From Annulohypoxylon bovei var. microspora (Eukaryota; Ascomycota; Sordariomycetes; Xylariales; Hypoxylaceae), in assembly GCA_022836615.1 (NCBI GenBank), contig MU405386.1, forward strand, positions 1 through 64,000: a DNA stretch of 64,000 nt, in the 5' to 3' direction. The notes beneath the pieces were generated by a model, which did not search any database, was not told the origin of the DNA, and saw nothing but the letters and a program-made list of their open reading frames with translations. Below are positions 1 to 10,590 of the stretch, piece by piece; within the stretch, counting starts at the first letter, position 1; every line of letters starts with the position of its first letter. Position numbers and translations under genes: made by a program.

Positions 1-70
1 TTACTGACTCCCTGGCAAAAAGAACACATTCCCACATGGGGGGCTCCCACCGCCCCCCAAACCCCCGGAT

Positions 71-147
71 CCTAACCCTAATCCTAACCTTACCCTTAAC
101 CTTAATCCTATCTTTACCCCTAACCCTAATCCTAACCACTAACCCTA
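71..147 (-). repeat. Degenerate telomere-like tract (CCCTAA on +, TTAGGG on -)
   Basis: Tandem CCTAACC, CCTAATC, CCTTACC and CCCTAAC words run for about 75 bases inside CT copy 1. They resemble a decayed TTAGGG array. Corresponding C-to-T-mutated tracts occur in CT copies 2-7. It is therefore part of the mobile repeat rather than the chromosome end itself. Confidence 0.75.
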
Positions 148-457
148 CGTGGTCTTAAGGGCTTACGTAGTCTTGAAGACCTGATCTTCAACCCAGGTCA
201 GTTCGTTTTTATACAGCTAAGTAAAAGCTCCTAGTGGGGGTAACTAATCAACCCCTGGGAAAGTGGCCCCTGCGCTGGTTCAAAAGTGGCTTGACACGTG
301 GTTGGAAAGGTGGCTGATTGAAAGGGTGGCTCAAAAGGGCTGCTGGATGCGTGGGCAATTGAAAAGTGGGTTTAAAAAGAGGATGCACCCAATCAGAGGG
401 GTGGATGAATTTAACCAATTGAGAACGTTTTGCTGGTGCCAGCTAAGCTTAAAAAGG

Positions 458-525
458 CTTATCAATCCTTATCAATTACTTATCAGTTTCTTATCAATTA
501 CCTTATCAATTACCTTATCAATTAT
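458..525. repeat. Minisatellite, unit about 12 bp (CTTATCAATTAC)
   Basis: About six imperfect copies of CTTATCAATTAC stand just inside the right end of CT copy 1. In the mutated copies the same array reads as TTTATTAATTAT, which shows the C-to-T direction clearly. Confidence 0.8.
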
Positions 526-592
526 TTAGTCATTTATTACGTAATTAAAAAAAGTTTGAGCGTAATAGTGTCCTCCGGACGGATTAAATTAA

Positions 593-2955
593 GTAATTAA
601 GCTTCGTATAAAATGGTTGAATTTTTAAAATATATATAATGTGTAATTAAATAAAATATTTTAATAATAAAATTAAAGTATTTATTAAAATTAAATGAAA
701 TGTTTAAACATTTTAATTATAAAATAAAAAAAATATTATTAATGCTTTAAAAAATAAAATAATGGTTTTTATTAAAAACTTATAATTAAATTAAAATAAT
801 ATTTTAAAATCTTAAGTTTTTAAAAGAAAATTATATTATAATATTAAATATTAAGATCCGCTTATATTTATTAATAATAAACTTATTTTTAACGAAAAAA
901 AAGTTAAATTTAATTATTAGTTTATATTATTAAAGAATAAATTAAAAGGAAATGTAAATTATTTTAATGGTAATAAAAAAAAAATTTCTTATATTATAAT
1001 TTATATTAAAAGGATAATTATTAAAAATTTTATGTTATTTATAACGGAAAAATATAAATTATTTATATTAATAATTTTTAAATAAATTATTAAATATTTA
1101 TATAAATAATATAAAAATTTTAATATATATAATATAATTTGTTTTAATTTTAAGAATTTATAAATAAAAACCTTAAATTAATTTATTACGTTTTATATTA
1201 AGTTTATAAAGTTTATAAGGTTAATTTATATTGTTTTTAATAATTATAAAAAAAAATTATATAATAAATTACTTATTTAATTAAATGAAAAATTAATTAA
1301 TTAATACTATGATAATAAATTAACGTTTTTTAATTTTTATATATACATTTAATATTATAATTATTAATAAAATAAAAACTTCCTTACGTAATAATAAATC
1401 TAAAAAGAAAAGATTAATAAGCTTATTATTATGGTATTAAATATTATAATATAAAATTAAAAATAAAAGGAACGAACTTTAAACCTTAATATATCGTTAA
1501 TGTTTATTATATTAATAAGTAAAATTAACTTAAATTATTATAGAATTTAAATGGTGGGAATTACAATTAACGGAAAGAAAATATATATTAAATTAATATT
1601 TTTATAAATAAAGTTATTTATTCTTTAAAATTAATATTTTATTTATTATAAATGTAGTTATTAAAGTTTAAAATGTTTTATATAAAAGAAATATATTAAA
1701 GTGGAAAAGGTTTAAATAAATGTAATTATAACGAAGGTTTAATAAAATATTATAAAATTTAATAATAATAAATTAACTATTATAATAAAAAAAAAATAAT
1801 TTTAAAATAAAGAAATTCTTATTTTAAGGGAGTAATGGTAATGGTGTTAAGTATAAAAGTTTATATAAAGGTATTTATTAATTTATTAAAAAGGATATTT
1901 AAAAGAAAACTTTTATTAATAAAATATTTTATAATGAAAAATGGAATAAGTTTAATAATTAAAATGTTTATTAATATGAAAATAAATGTATATATATTAA
2001 TGAATATTCCTTATACCGTAAAAATGATTAAATATTTAAAAGTTAAAAAGTTAAAAAAATTTAATTTTATTATGATTTTAAACTTTAATAAAAAAGGAAC
2101 TTAAATTATAAATACAATAATTAAGGTTTATATTTAATTATAAAATAAAGAAATTAAAAATGTTATATTATTAATAATTAATATGAAATATAATTTAATT
2201 ATCGGTAAGAAATTCTTTATTTATTATAATATATTAATAAATTATAAAAAAAAAATTAATATTTTTAAAAGAATAAATATTAAGTTTAAATTCATAAAAT
2301 ATCCTTATAAATTAAGTTAATAAATTATTAAGTAATCTTAAATATTAAAAAAATATAAATTAAAAGGTAATTTTAATAAAAAAAGATAAATAATAAAAAG
2401 TAATAAGGTATAAAAGTTAAATATGTTATAAGGTGGTGTTTAAAAGGTATTAATCCTTATATATTAAAGAAAATAACCTGCTTTATTATATTTTAATTAA
2501 ATGGGATAATAAAGTTTTAATATGTTAACGGATAAAGGAATTTGAAGAGGTATATTAATAGTTATTAAAAAACTTATTTAATAAAAAAGGAAGTTTAATA
2601 ACTTTAAAAATAATATTATAACCTTTACGTAGGAAGATTAAGAGATATTTTAGTTTAAATATAAGGATTAAAAGGATATATTAAACCTTTAATAAAAAGG
2701 AATATAAAAAGTTAATGTTAATTAAATTATATATGAAAATAACCGATTAACTTAAAGAAAAATATAATAATTAAAATATTTAAGGCTTTTATAAATTATA
2801 AAAAGATAATTTTAATTAATATAAATATAAATTATTTAATGTGGTAATTATTAATATAATTATTTTTTATAAAATATTTTAAAGGTCGGATTAATTAAAA
2901 TATAAGATAATTAATTTATACATATTTAATAAGTTTATTAATAAAAAAAAAGCAA
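593..2955 (+). pseudogene. Gy1a gag/protease region, degraded
   Basis: In Gypsy elements this segment encodes gag and the aspartic protease upstream of RT. Gag is not recognisable beyond A-rich, Lys/Asn-rich frames, for example an 89-codon open stretch at 1835-2104. The protease end is supported: around 2180-2275 the frame reads a hydrophobic run into IIG at about 2198-2206, followed by a Tyr/Asn/Lys-rich segment. This matches the ILG-plus-flap region at the C-terminus of retropepsins. The active-site DSG motif was not found, probably because of mutation. It aligns with 21,085-23,545 of the minus-strand copy. Confidence 0.6.
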
Positions 2956-4345
2956 ATAAATATTTTTTAAATGATAAAAAAAAATTATAAAAAATGGCTT
3001 TAAAAGTAATATTTATAAAACATCACGAATATTTAAATATATTTAATAAGGTAACATTCGATAAATTATTATTATATTATTTAAAGGTAAATTATTATAT
3101 CGAATTAAATATAAATCTTAATAACTTAAGTTATAACCTTTTATATAAAATGTTATTAAAAGAAATAAAAGCTTATAAAGATTATATTATAAATAATTTA
3201 TAAAAAGGATTTATTAAATTATTATTTATTCCATAAGTAACGTTAATATTTTTTATTAAAAAGGTGAATGGTAAGTTAAGATTTTGCGTGGATTATAAAA
3301 AATTAAATTTTCTTATTTATAAAGATAAATATTTATTATTATTAATTAAAGAAATTTTAACTTAAATTATTAAAGGAAAATTTTTTTTTAAAATTAATAT
3401 TAAATAAGCGTTTTATAAGATTTATTTAATTATAAGAAATAAAAACTTAATAACATTTTAAACGAAATACGAAGTTTATTAATTTAAGGTGTTATTATTT
3501 AAATTAACGAATAAACCATTAATATTTTAATGATATATTAATAATATGTTTTAAAGATATTTAAATAAATTTTATATTATATATTTAAATAATATTTTTA
3601 TTTTTTCCGAAAATTAAAAAGAATATAAAGAATATATTTAAAAAGTTTTAAATTATTTATATAAAGTAAATCTTTAAACAAATATTATAAAATATAAATT
3701 TTATATAATTAAAATAAAATTTTTTAAATTTTATATTAATATTAAAAATATTAATGTTAACTTTAATAAAGTGGAGGTTATTTATTATTAATAAACATTT
3801 ATTAAAAATAAAAAAACAATATTCCGTAAAATATAATTATTCTTAAAATTTTATAACTTTTATAAAAAATTCATTAAAAAATATAAATAAATTGTAAAAC
3901 CTTTATTATAATTAATATAGTAAAGTATAAATATAATTTAAAAAAATAAATGTGAAGTAACATTTAAAAAATTAAAAAACTAATTAATTTAAGTCTTAAT
4001 ATTCGCACATTTCTCGTATGGTTGCGAAATTAAAATAAATATTAACGTTTTAAATAAAATAACGGCAGGTTTTTTATTATAAAAAAAATCTTCGGATAAA
4101 CGTTGGTATTTTATAACGTTTTATTTAAAAGTGTTATATAAAGTGGAATTAAATTATAAGATTTATAATAAAAAAATATTAATAATAATAAAAGCTTTAT
4201 TATATTAAAAACTTAAATTAATAAGTTAATAATATATATAATTATTTATTATAATTATAAATTATAAAACCTTTAAATATTTTATAATTAAATAAATACT
4301 TAATTTATAATAAATAAAATAAATAAATTTAATCGCATAATATAA
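2956..4345 (+). pseudogene. Gy1a reverse transcriptase and RNase H, RIP-inactivated
   Basis: A 69-codon open stretch (2994-3203) starts with the His-rich, Glu/Asp-rich N-terminal segment of Gypsy RT (the family's 'H-YDH-IEL' region). After one stop, the same frame continues with KGFIK, then FCVDY at 3282-3296, PLPLI-like residues, and the catalytic box YLNN at 3582-3593. The box should be Y-x-D-D, and both Asp codons now read AAT, as expected from G-to-A change. RNase H follows: a TFKKLK helix and an 'AHFSYG' stretch around 3960-4030, with its first catalytic Asp also lost. Many TAA stops replace CAA codons. The order and spacing fit Ty3/Gypsy pol, and the protein cannot be made. Confidence 0.93.
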
Positions 4346-6490
4346 TTTTATGATTATTTATTAACTTAAAGCTGTAAATATAATTTTAAATATCTTATTT
4401 AAATTATAAAAAAAAGTATAATTATAAAAGCAAAAAAAGGATAAATAATATATGTTAACTTTATTTAAATTTATAAATAATAAATTATTTAATTAAACGA
4501 TATAAATAAAAAAAATTATTTGAATCGAAGTTTTTATTTTAAATAAAATTAATTTACTTAACTTATTTAATATTATGTTAATAAATTAATTATTTTAAAT
4601 AAACAAAAATAATTTTAAACTTAAAAAATATTAAAATAAAGTTACGGATTAAAATAAAAATAATTAATTAATATTAAAAAATTTAATTACATATAAAAAT
4701 AAATTAATTATCCTTAAAAAAAATAACTTATAAATTTAAGTTATAAAAAAAATATATAATAAATTAAAAATAACTTATTTTAAAAAAAAAATTAAATGTT
4801 TAATTATAAAAAAATATTAATAACTTAATTTATATATATATATAAATTAATATATAAATAATTATCTTTATTATTTAATTAAAATATTAAGAAATAAAAC
4901 GTTAAAATTATTATTCATTTTATTAATATCGAATAAAAAATGGAAATATATTATTATAAATTTTAAATCGATAAATAAAAGTAAATTAAAATATAATAAT
5001 TTATTTATTATAATTAATCGCTTAATTAAAGCCTTATAATTTATTTTTTATTATAAAATTATAATCGTTAATGATTTTATATTATGGTTTAAACCATGGT
5101 TTAAATTATAAAAGGTGGAACATGGTATATAAAAAAATAAAAAATAAGGAAAAAGTTATTTATGGGGCGATAAGTAAGGCGGTGAAAATAAGTAATTGCT
5201 TATCGCTTTTTTACATGTAAAAAGCTTAATTAGCGCCGCGGCGTTAAAGATTTTTTTTTTTTTCGCAACTTTATTATTTTTAAATAAACGTACGAATAAA
5301 ATCGCCTTTACGCCACTTTAAATTTACGTTTTTCGTGACATTTTATATAAATATTTTATAACGAATTATATAAATTAACGAAATAATTATTTATAATTAT
5401 TAATAATGAAAGTTTTTAATTTATTTCGAGTTTTATAAACGAATTTTTAAAAATATATAAAATTAAATTAAACTTTTTTATAATAAAATATAAATAATTT
5501 ATAAAATAAATTAAAATAACAAACGAATATATCGATTAATAACTTTAATTATTTATAAATCATTATTAAAAGAATTAAAATAAAGTTATTTTAATGTTAA
5601 ATATTATATAAGTTTCGTTACCTTATAAATTATTTAATGGTTTTTTATCGTAAAAGGTATTAACGGGGAAATTAATAATATAATTTTTCGATTAAAAAGC
5701 GTGAATAAAAGCATTGGTTACATTATTAATTAAAGAAAGGATATTTTAATAAAAAGTATAAAATATAATATTATAAATTAAAGAATAAAAAGATTTTATT
5801 TATTAAATAATTAAGAAATTATAAGAATATTAAGTTTAATAAATTAATTAATATAAAAAGAAGTTTAATTTTAATATTAAAAATAAAGTATTTATTTCGA
5901 TGAAATTTAAAATATTAATAAATTAATTAAATGATAAATTAAGTTATTTAATAACGTTATTATTTTATAAAATTATTAAATAACATTTAAAATAACTTAA
6001 TATTTATAAATTAAAATTCTTATACATTTAAATTAAATAATAATGGTTTAATGTAAATTATTTACGAAGAAAATCTTAATAATTTAATATTAAACTAAGA
6101 TTTAAAGAATTTAAGCGGTGAAATTATTAACCTTAACTTAAGGAAAATAAAATAAAAAGTTTATAAAATATTAATATTATAAATGTATTATAAAAAATTA
6201 AAATATTAAATTTAATAAATAAATTAAAACCTTAATTTAATATAATATCCGGCCGTAAATTTTAAAAATATAATTATAAAATTAAAAAAGTTTTATAACG
6301 TAAATTTTAAAGTAAATGGATCTTTAATATGCTTAATTAAGTAATTAAAAACGGTAAAAAAAAAGGTTTTTAATATTAAATATAAAAATAATAATATATT
6401 TATGTTAAAAAAAAGCGTAAAATTTAAATAAAAATATAAATAATTTTTATTAATAAAAAATTAATAAAAATTTAAATTAAATTTTATTTA
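4346..6490 (+). pseudogene. Gy1a integrase/chromodomain region, split by a solo LTR
   Basis: This is assigned by position between RNase H and the polypurine tract and by collinearity with 17,870-19,800 on the minus-strand copy. The sequence on either side of the solo LTR (ending 5079, resuming 5346) joins into a continuous match to about 18,950-19,040 of that copy. The individual His/Cys and DDE motifs are not readable by eye after mutation. The 3' part (about 6100-6400) corresponds to the chromodomain position. Confidence 0.7.
5080..5340 (+). mobile_element. Solo LTR of family Gy1 inserted in the Gy1a integrase region
   Basis: A 261-bp unit starting TATTATGG (from TGTTATGG) and ending CGTGACA. 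It is flanked by a perfect 5-bp target duplication, TTTTA (5075-5079 and 5341-5345). The uninterrupted sequence exists in the minus-strand Gy1 copy, which proves a clean insertion followed by LTR-LTR loss of the internal part. It carries the palindromes GGTTTAAACCATGGTTTAAA and a GCCGCGGC core. Confidence 0.93.
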
Positions 6491-6501
6491 ATAAAAAGGA
6501 T

Positions 6502-7028
6502 TATTATAATTTAAATTATGGTTTAAATTATAAAAAATAAAACATAATATATAAAAAAATAAAAAATAAAAAAAAGGTTATTTATAAAATAATAAATAAA
6601 ATAATAAAAATAAATAATTATTTATCGTTTTTTTATATATAAAAAGCTTAATTAACGTTACGGTGTTAAAGATTTTTTCTTTTTTTATAATTTTATTATT
6701 TTTAAATAATTATACGAATAAAATCGCCTTTATATTACTTTAAATTTACACCTTTTATCACGAAAGGCGTAGATTTAAAGTGGCGTAAAAGCGATTTTAT
6801 TCGTACGGTTATTTAAAAATAATAAAGTTACGAAAAAGGAAAAAATTTCCAACGCCGCGGCGTTAATTAAGCTTTTTACATGTAAAAAAATAATAAGTAA
6901 TTACTTATTTTCACCGCCTTACTTATCGCTTTATAAATAACTTTTTCCTTATTTTTTATTTTTTTATATACCATGTTTTACCTTTTATAATTTAAACCAT
7001 GGTTTAAATTATAACACCTTTTATAACA
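6502..7028 (+). mobile_element. 3' LTR of Gy1a, interrupted near its last bases
   Basis: The LTR runs 6502-6755 and finishes with TATAACA at 7022-7028, after a nested solo LTR. It is preceded by the polypurine-like AATAAAAAGGAT, identical to the sequence before the 3' LTR of the minus-strand copy. The total without the insert is 261 bp, equal to the other family LTRs. Confidence 0.9.
6756..7016 (-). mobile_element. Solo LTR of family Gy1, inverted, nested in the Gy1a 3' LTR
   Basis: Starts TATCACGA (from TGTCACGA) and ends TAACA, 261 bp. It is flanked by the 5-bp duplication CCTTT (6751-6755 and 7017-7021). It lies opposite to its host LTR, so two near-identical LTRs meet head to head and could form a long hairpin. 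It keeps the GCCGCGGC core and more CpG than the host LTR, suggesting a later arrival. Confidence 0.92.
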
Positions 7029-7635
7029 TTTATAATTAAATTTAATAAATATAAAAAAATTTAAAATGAAATTTCATATCTTTTATAAATTAATGATTTA
7101 TTTTAATTTAAATTAAAAAAAAAATTTTAAAAAGTTTTTATTATTTTTTAAATTTTCGGATTTTAATTTTAATTTAATTTTAATTTTAATTTAATTATTA
7201 ATTTTATATAAACGAAAATAATTTAAATATAAAAAAAAATATTTATATAAATATATTAAAAATTCATTTATATTTTATTAATAATATATGTATTTACATT
7301 TAATTATTTCGGTTAAACTTATGAATTATTTTTTTTAAAATTTAAAATTTATAACGTTCGTAATTTATGATTTTTATTTATATTAAATAATTAAAAAGTT
7401 TTTAAAAAATATAATTATAATTAAATAACTTTTTAAATAATATTTTTTTTAATATAAATATTTAAAATATAATTATATAAAAAATATTAAAAACGAATTT
7501 AAATATAAAAATATTATATATAATTTTATTAAAAGTTACATTTTACGATTTATAAATAATAATTATATAATAAACGATAAAAAAAAAATTATTTTTAATA
7601 ATATATATTATTATTAATAATGAAGTTTTAATAAA
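7029..7635. other. Unassigned AT-rich stretch
   Basis: Low-complexity A/T sequence with scattered CpG. No frame, RNA gene or terminal repeat was recognised. It probably contains flank of the Gy1a insertion and decayed repeats. Confidence 0.5.
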
Positions 7636-8001
7636 AGTTTTATTATTTTAATAATATTAAATTTTAATAATATAATTTAAGTTTAAGCGCGGCTTATTTA
7701 ATTAATTAAAATTTTTATTAATAAGTTATTATTATATAAAAACCGTTATAAAAATAAATCTTTTTTTACATTTAAATAATCTTTTAATATTAATTTTTTT
7801 TAAAAAATATTTATAATAAAATTAAAGTTTTTAATTAATTAAATCGAAATATATAAATAAATTTTTAATGTAAATTATATAACGGGAAAAAATTATTATT
7901 TTAACCCGCATTTAATTTTTTTAATTATATATAATACCTTTTAAAGCTTTTCGTTTTTTATAATTTATTTTATTTTTTATTTTATATTTATATTTATAAT
8001 A
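7636..8001 (+). mobile_element. Partial hAT-like non-autonomous element (family D), internally deleted
   Basis: From about 7636 the sequence matches the left terminal 100 bases of family D (AAG-TTT-ATTATTTTAATAATATTA, then a CGCGGCT segment equivalent to GCCGGCT in the others, then ATTAATTAAAAT-TTTTATTAATAAG). A later piece near 7765-7800 matches an internal D segment. The right end was not found. It directly precedes a fuller D copy at 8002. Confidence 0.55.
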
Positions 8002-8135
8002 AAGATTTATTATTTTAATAATATTACATTTAATAATATTTTTATTAAAATAAAGCCGGCTTTTTTTATTAATTAAAACTTTTATTAATAAGCATGGATT
8101 AAGTTTAAAAGTATTTTATTACATATTTAAATTTA

Positions 8136-8848
8136 AGTAATATTAAATTTGCAATGCTTATTAATTAAATTTGTAATACATAACCATTATAACGAAGGTC
8201 CGGGTTAAATCGGTACACGTTTCGTTATATAAACTCCCATATAAACGCAAGTATTTTTTTTAACTTTTGCTCGCGTTTTTTCATTAAATATACCCGTTAA
8301 TTAATTTAATTACTTCCACATTAACATAACTTTAATTAATAAAAGAAAGTAATTTTTTAAAACTTTTTTTAAAAAGTTATTTTATTTTAAATTTACATGT
8401 TTTAAATCTTTTTTTTATTTTATTAAATTTAATTAAAAGTTAATTATTTGTCCATGTAACCACGCTTTAACCGTACTTGGGTTACATTTACTTAACCCAC
8501 GGTCGTATATATAAAAATAATTTAATTTCGAAGCTTTAAAATATAACGTATATTAATTTTAAAAATATTTAATTTAATTTATTAAAAAAGCTTTTAAATA
8601 TAATTATATAATATTAAATTTATATAAATTAAAACGTTTTATTAAATGCGATGTATTTTATTAAAATAACCGTTACATTATAATTAAATTAATGTTCTTA
8701 GCCGTGGCGTTAATCGTAAATAATTAAAAAAAATATTTTTAATTATATATGGGATTATATAATGAAACATGTACCGATTAAACTCGGACCTTCGTTATGG
8801 TAATATATTACAAATTTAATTAATTAATATTATAAATTTAATATTACT
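8136..8848. mobile_element. Long-TIR non-autonomous element M, copy 1
   Basis: A 713-bp element with inverted ends of about 105 bp (AGTAATATTAAATTT... at both ends, including ACGAAGGTCCG and a GGTACATGTTTCGTTATATAA block). It is flanked by TTTAAATTTA (8126-8135 and 8849-8858). D copy 2 carries the matching empty site at about 56,105-56,120. Long TIRs plus a 9-10 bp duplication suggest a Mutator-like (MULE) MITE, which is an inference. The interior has no open frame. GTCCGGGTTAAATCGGTA in the TIR faintly resembles a tRNA D-arm/box A. Confidence 0.88.
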
Positions 8849-8873
8849 TTTAAATTTATATACACTTTATTAT

Positions 8874-10132
8874 AAAATTTTTAAGGTTTTTTTTTTCTTT
8901 TACTTAATACGGCCTTTTATAATGTCCGGGAAAACGCGACTTACGCAAGCTTTGGGGCGTTTTTACCTTCTTAAAGTTACGGGGACTAGGAAAAAGAAAA
9001 AAAAGACCTTAAAAATTTTTCTTCGCAGAAAGTTATTGGTTGAGAAAAGGTTTAAGAAAAAGGTGGAAAACGGGGTAAAAAACGAGGTGAAAAAAGGGTA
9101 AAAAAAAGGGTGGGAAACGGGGGGGTAATAAGGTGGAAAAAAAGATAAAATCCGTCCGGAGGACATTATTACTCATTTAATTAATTCATTGATTAATTAA
9201 TTAATTAATTTATTAATTAATTAAAACCTTGGTTAAAAAGTTAATTAAAAAGTTAATTAAAAAGTTAATTAAAAAGTTAATTAATTTATTAATTAATTAA
9301 TTAATTAATTAATTAATTAAATAAATGATTAAATATTTAATTAAATATTTAATTAATTTATTAATAAGTTAATTAATTAAATATTTAATTAATTAATTAA
9401 TTAATTAATTAAAACTTTAATTTAAAAATTAATTAATTTAATAATTAATTTAATAATTAATTAAATAATTAATTAACTTATTAATTAATTTATTAATTAA
9501 TTTATTTATTAATTAAATAACGGGTTAAATAATTTATTAATTTTTTGGTAAAAAAAACACATTTTTACATGAAAAGCTTCCACCGCCTTTTAAACCCCCG
9601 GATTTTAACCTTAATCTTAACTTTACCTTTAATTTTATTTTTATTTTTACCTTTAACTTTAATTTTAACCATTAACCTTACGTGGGCTTAAAGCTTTACG
9701 TTATTTTAAAGGTTTACGTGGTTTTAAAAACTTAATTTTTAACTTAAGTTAATTCGTTTTTATATAATTAAATAAAATGGGTAATTAATTAACCCTTAAA
9801 AAAGTGGCTTTTACGCGCGAAAAGTGGTGGTTTAAAAGTGGTTTAACACGTGGTTCGAAAAGTAATTAATTAAATAAATGGTTATTAAGTGCGTGGGCAA
9901 TTAAAAAGTGGGTCCGGAAAAAGGATGCATTTAATTAAAAAGGTGGATAAATTTAATTAATTAAAAACGTTTTATTAATGTTAATTAAACTTGAAAAAAT
10001 TTATTAATTTTTTATTAATTATTTATTAATTTTATTTATTAATTACTTTATTAATTATTTATTAATTTTTTAATAATATATAATTAATTTAAAAAATTTA
10101 AACGTAATAATATCTTCCGAACGAATTAATTC
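8874..10132 (+). mobile_element. CT copy 2 (composite element, fullest simple copy)
   Basis: The modules in order are as follows. (1) 8874-9022: a hairpin-like block bounded by AAAATTTTTAAGG and CCTTAAAAATTTTT, each with T- or A-runs, around a GC-richer core. (2) 9023-9148: G-rich minisatellite with GTGGAAAACGGGGTAAAA-like units. (3) ATCCGTCCGGAGGAC at about 9149, the inverted mate of the right terminus. (4) 9175-9540: a TTAATTAA array. (5) The telomere-like tract and the rest of the right module to GTAATAATATCTTCCGAAC. It is inserted in D copy 1. The 67-codon minus-strand frame here is only the G-rich repeat read in reverse. Confidence 0.88.
9175..9540. repeat. TTAATTAA simple-repeat array of CT copy 2
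   Basis: An almost pure TTAA/TTAATT array, including four units of AAAAAGTTAATT at about 9234-9285. Equivalent arrays of different length stand at the same place in all other full CT copies (for example 32310-32870 and 50820-51390). Confidence 0.9.
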
Positions 10133-10590
10133 TTATGGGATTTAATTTTATTAAATTTTATATTTATATTTAAATAACTTTTTTAATAATAAATTTATTT
10201 TAAAATAATTACATTTAAACGAAAATTATTTTAAAATTTAATTAATTATATTATAAATAATAAAATGTATAAAAATTTTAAAACGTGTTAAAAATATTAC
10301 GTGTAATTAATCCGGAATAATAATATTAAAAGCCATAATTTAATAATTTATTAAAAACGATTTATTAAATGTAATTTATTAAATTTTTATTTTTAATATT
10401 ATTAAATTAAAAGCTTTTAAATTTTTAAATTTTATTAAAATAATTATTATGGAAATAAAATTATTTTATATCGTGTTTTAATGGTTATATAACTTATTAA
10501 TAAGGTTTTTAATTAATTAAAAATGCTTTTTATAAAAAAGAAAAGTATTATTAAATATAATATTATTAAAATAATAAATCTTTTATAATA

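Larger units (their letters stand above)
1..592 (+). mobile_element. CT copy 1, partial, almost unmutated composite repeat element
   Basis: This is the right-hand module of a repeat family found seven times in the window (called CT here). It ends at a terminal motif, GTCCTCCGGACGGATT, around 577-592. The same motif appears inverted between the two halves of the fuller copies. Order within this copy: a C-rich start, a degenerate CCCTAA tract, a stretch of repeated AAAGTGGC-like words (about 255-350), and a CTTATCAATTAC minisatellite. It keeps CpA, CpT and CpC that are T-converted in the other copies, so it is the best template for the family. It is cut by the window edge. It interrupts a Gypsy element, whose sequence resumes at about 593. 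An open frame of 88 codons (263-529) lies across the simple repeats, has no recognisable domain, and is probably not a gene. Confidence 0.85.
593..7028 (+). mobile_element. Ty3/Gypsy LTR retrotransposon Gy1, copy a (degraded, 5' end outside window)
   Basis: A RIP-degraded Gypsy element read on the + strand. The order is gag region, protease, reverse transcriptase, RNase H, integrase, purine-rich AATAAAAAGGAT (6490-6501), 3' LTR. It is collinear with the complete minus-strand copy at 17593-24582. By that alignment, about 1 kb of its 5' end (LTR plus leader) is missing because CT copy 1 was inserted at about 592; that part should lie left of the window. Two later solo LTRs of the same LTR family sit inside it (5080-5340 and 6756-7016). 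Every reading frame is closed by stops of the kind made by C-to-T or G-to-A change. Confidence 0.93.
8002..10582 (+). mobile_element. hAT-like non-autonomous element D, copy 1, with two nested insertions
   Basis: The termini are AAGATTT at 8002 and AAATCTT at 10582, with longer imperfect inverted repeats of about 40 bp (TTATTATTTTAATAATATTA). A perfect 8-bp duplication, TTATAATA, flanks it (7994-8001 and 10583-10590), as expected for hAT transposition. Its own sequence is 8002-8135, about 8859-8873 and about 10133-10582. An M element and CT copy 2 interrupt it. The uninterrupted arrangement is visible in D copy 2 (55980-56651). No transposase is encoded. Confidence 0.88.

Noticed and set aside
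71..147. True chromosome end
   Set aside because: The telomere-like tract is degenerate, internal to a repeat unit, and recurs in six other places in both orientations.
263..529. 88-codon frame in CT copy 1
   Set aside because: It lies over AAAGTGGC-type words and the CTTATCAATTAC array. The peptide ends in repeats of the minisatellite, and other copies do not keep the frame.
9234..9285. CRISPR-like array
   Set aside because: Direct repeats without unique spacers; simple-sequence minisatellite only.
9175..9540. Origin of replication or centromere core in the TTAATTAA arrays
   Set aside because: Composition alone suggests it. The arrays are a standard part of each CT copy, and nothing else supports such a role.
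8874..10132. CT element as an LTR pair of a retrotransposon spanning 1-10132
   Set aside because: CT copies occur in both orientations and inside other elements, lack TG...CA ends, and the Gypsy element at 593-7028 has its own 261-bp LTRs.
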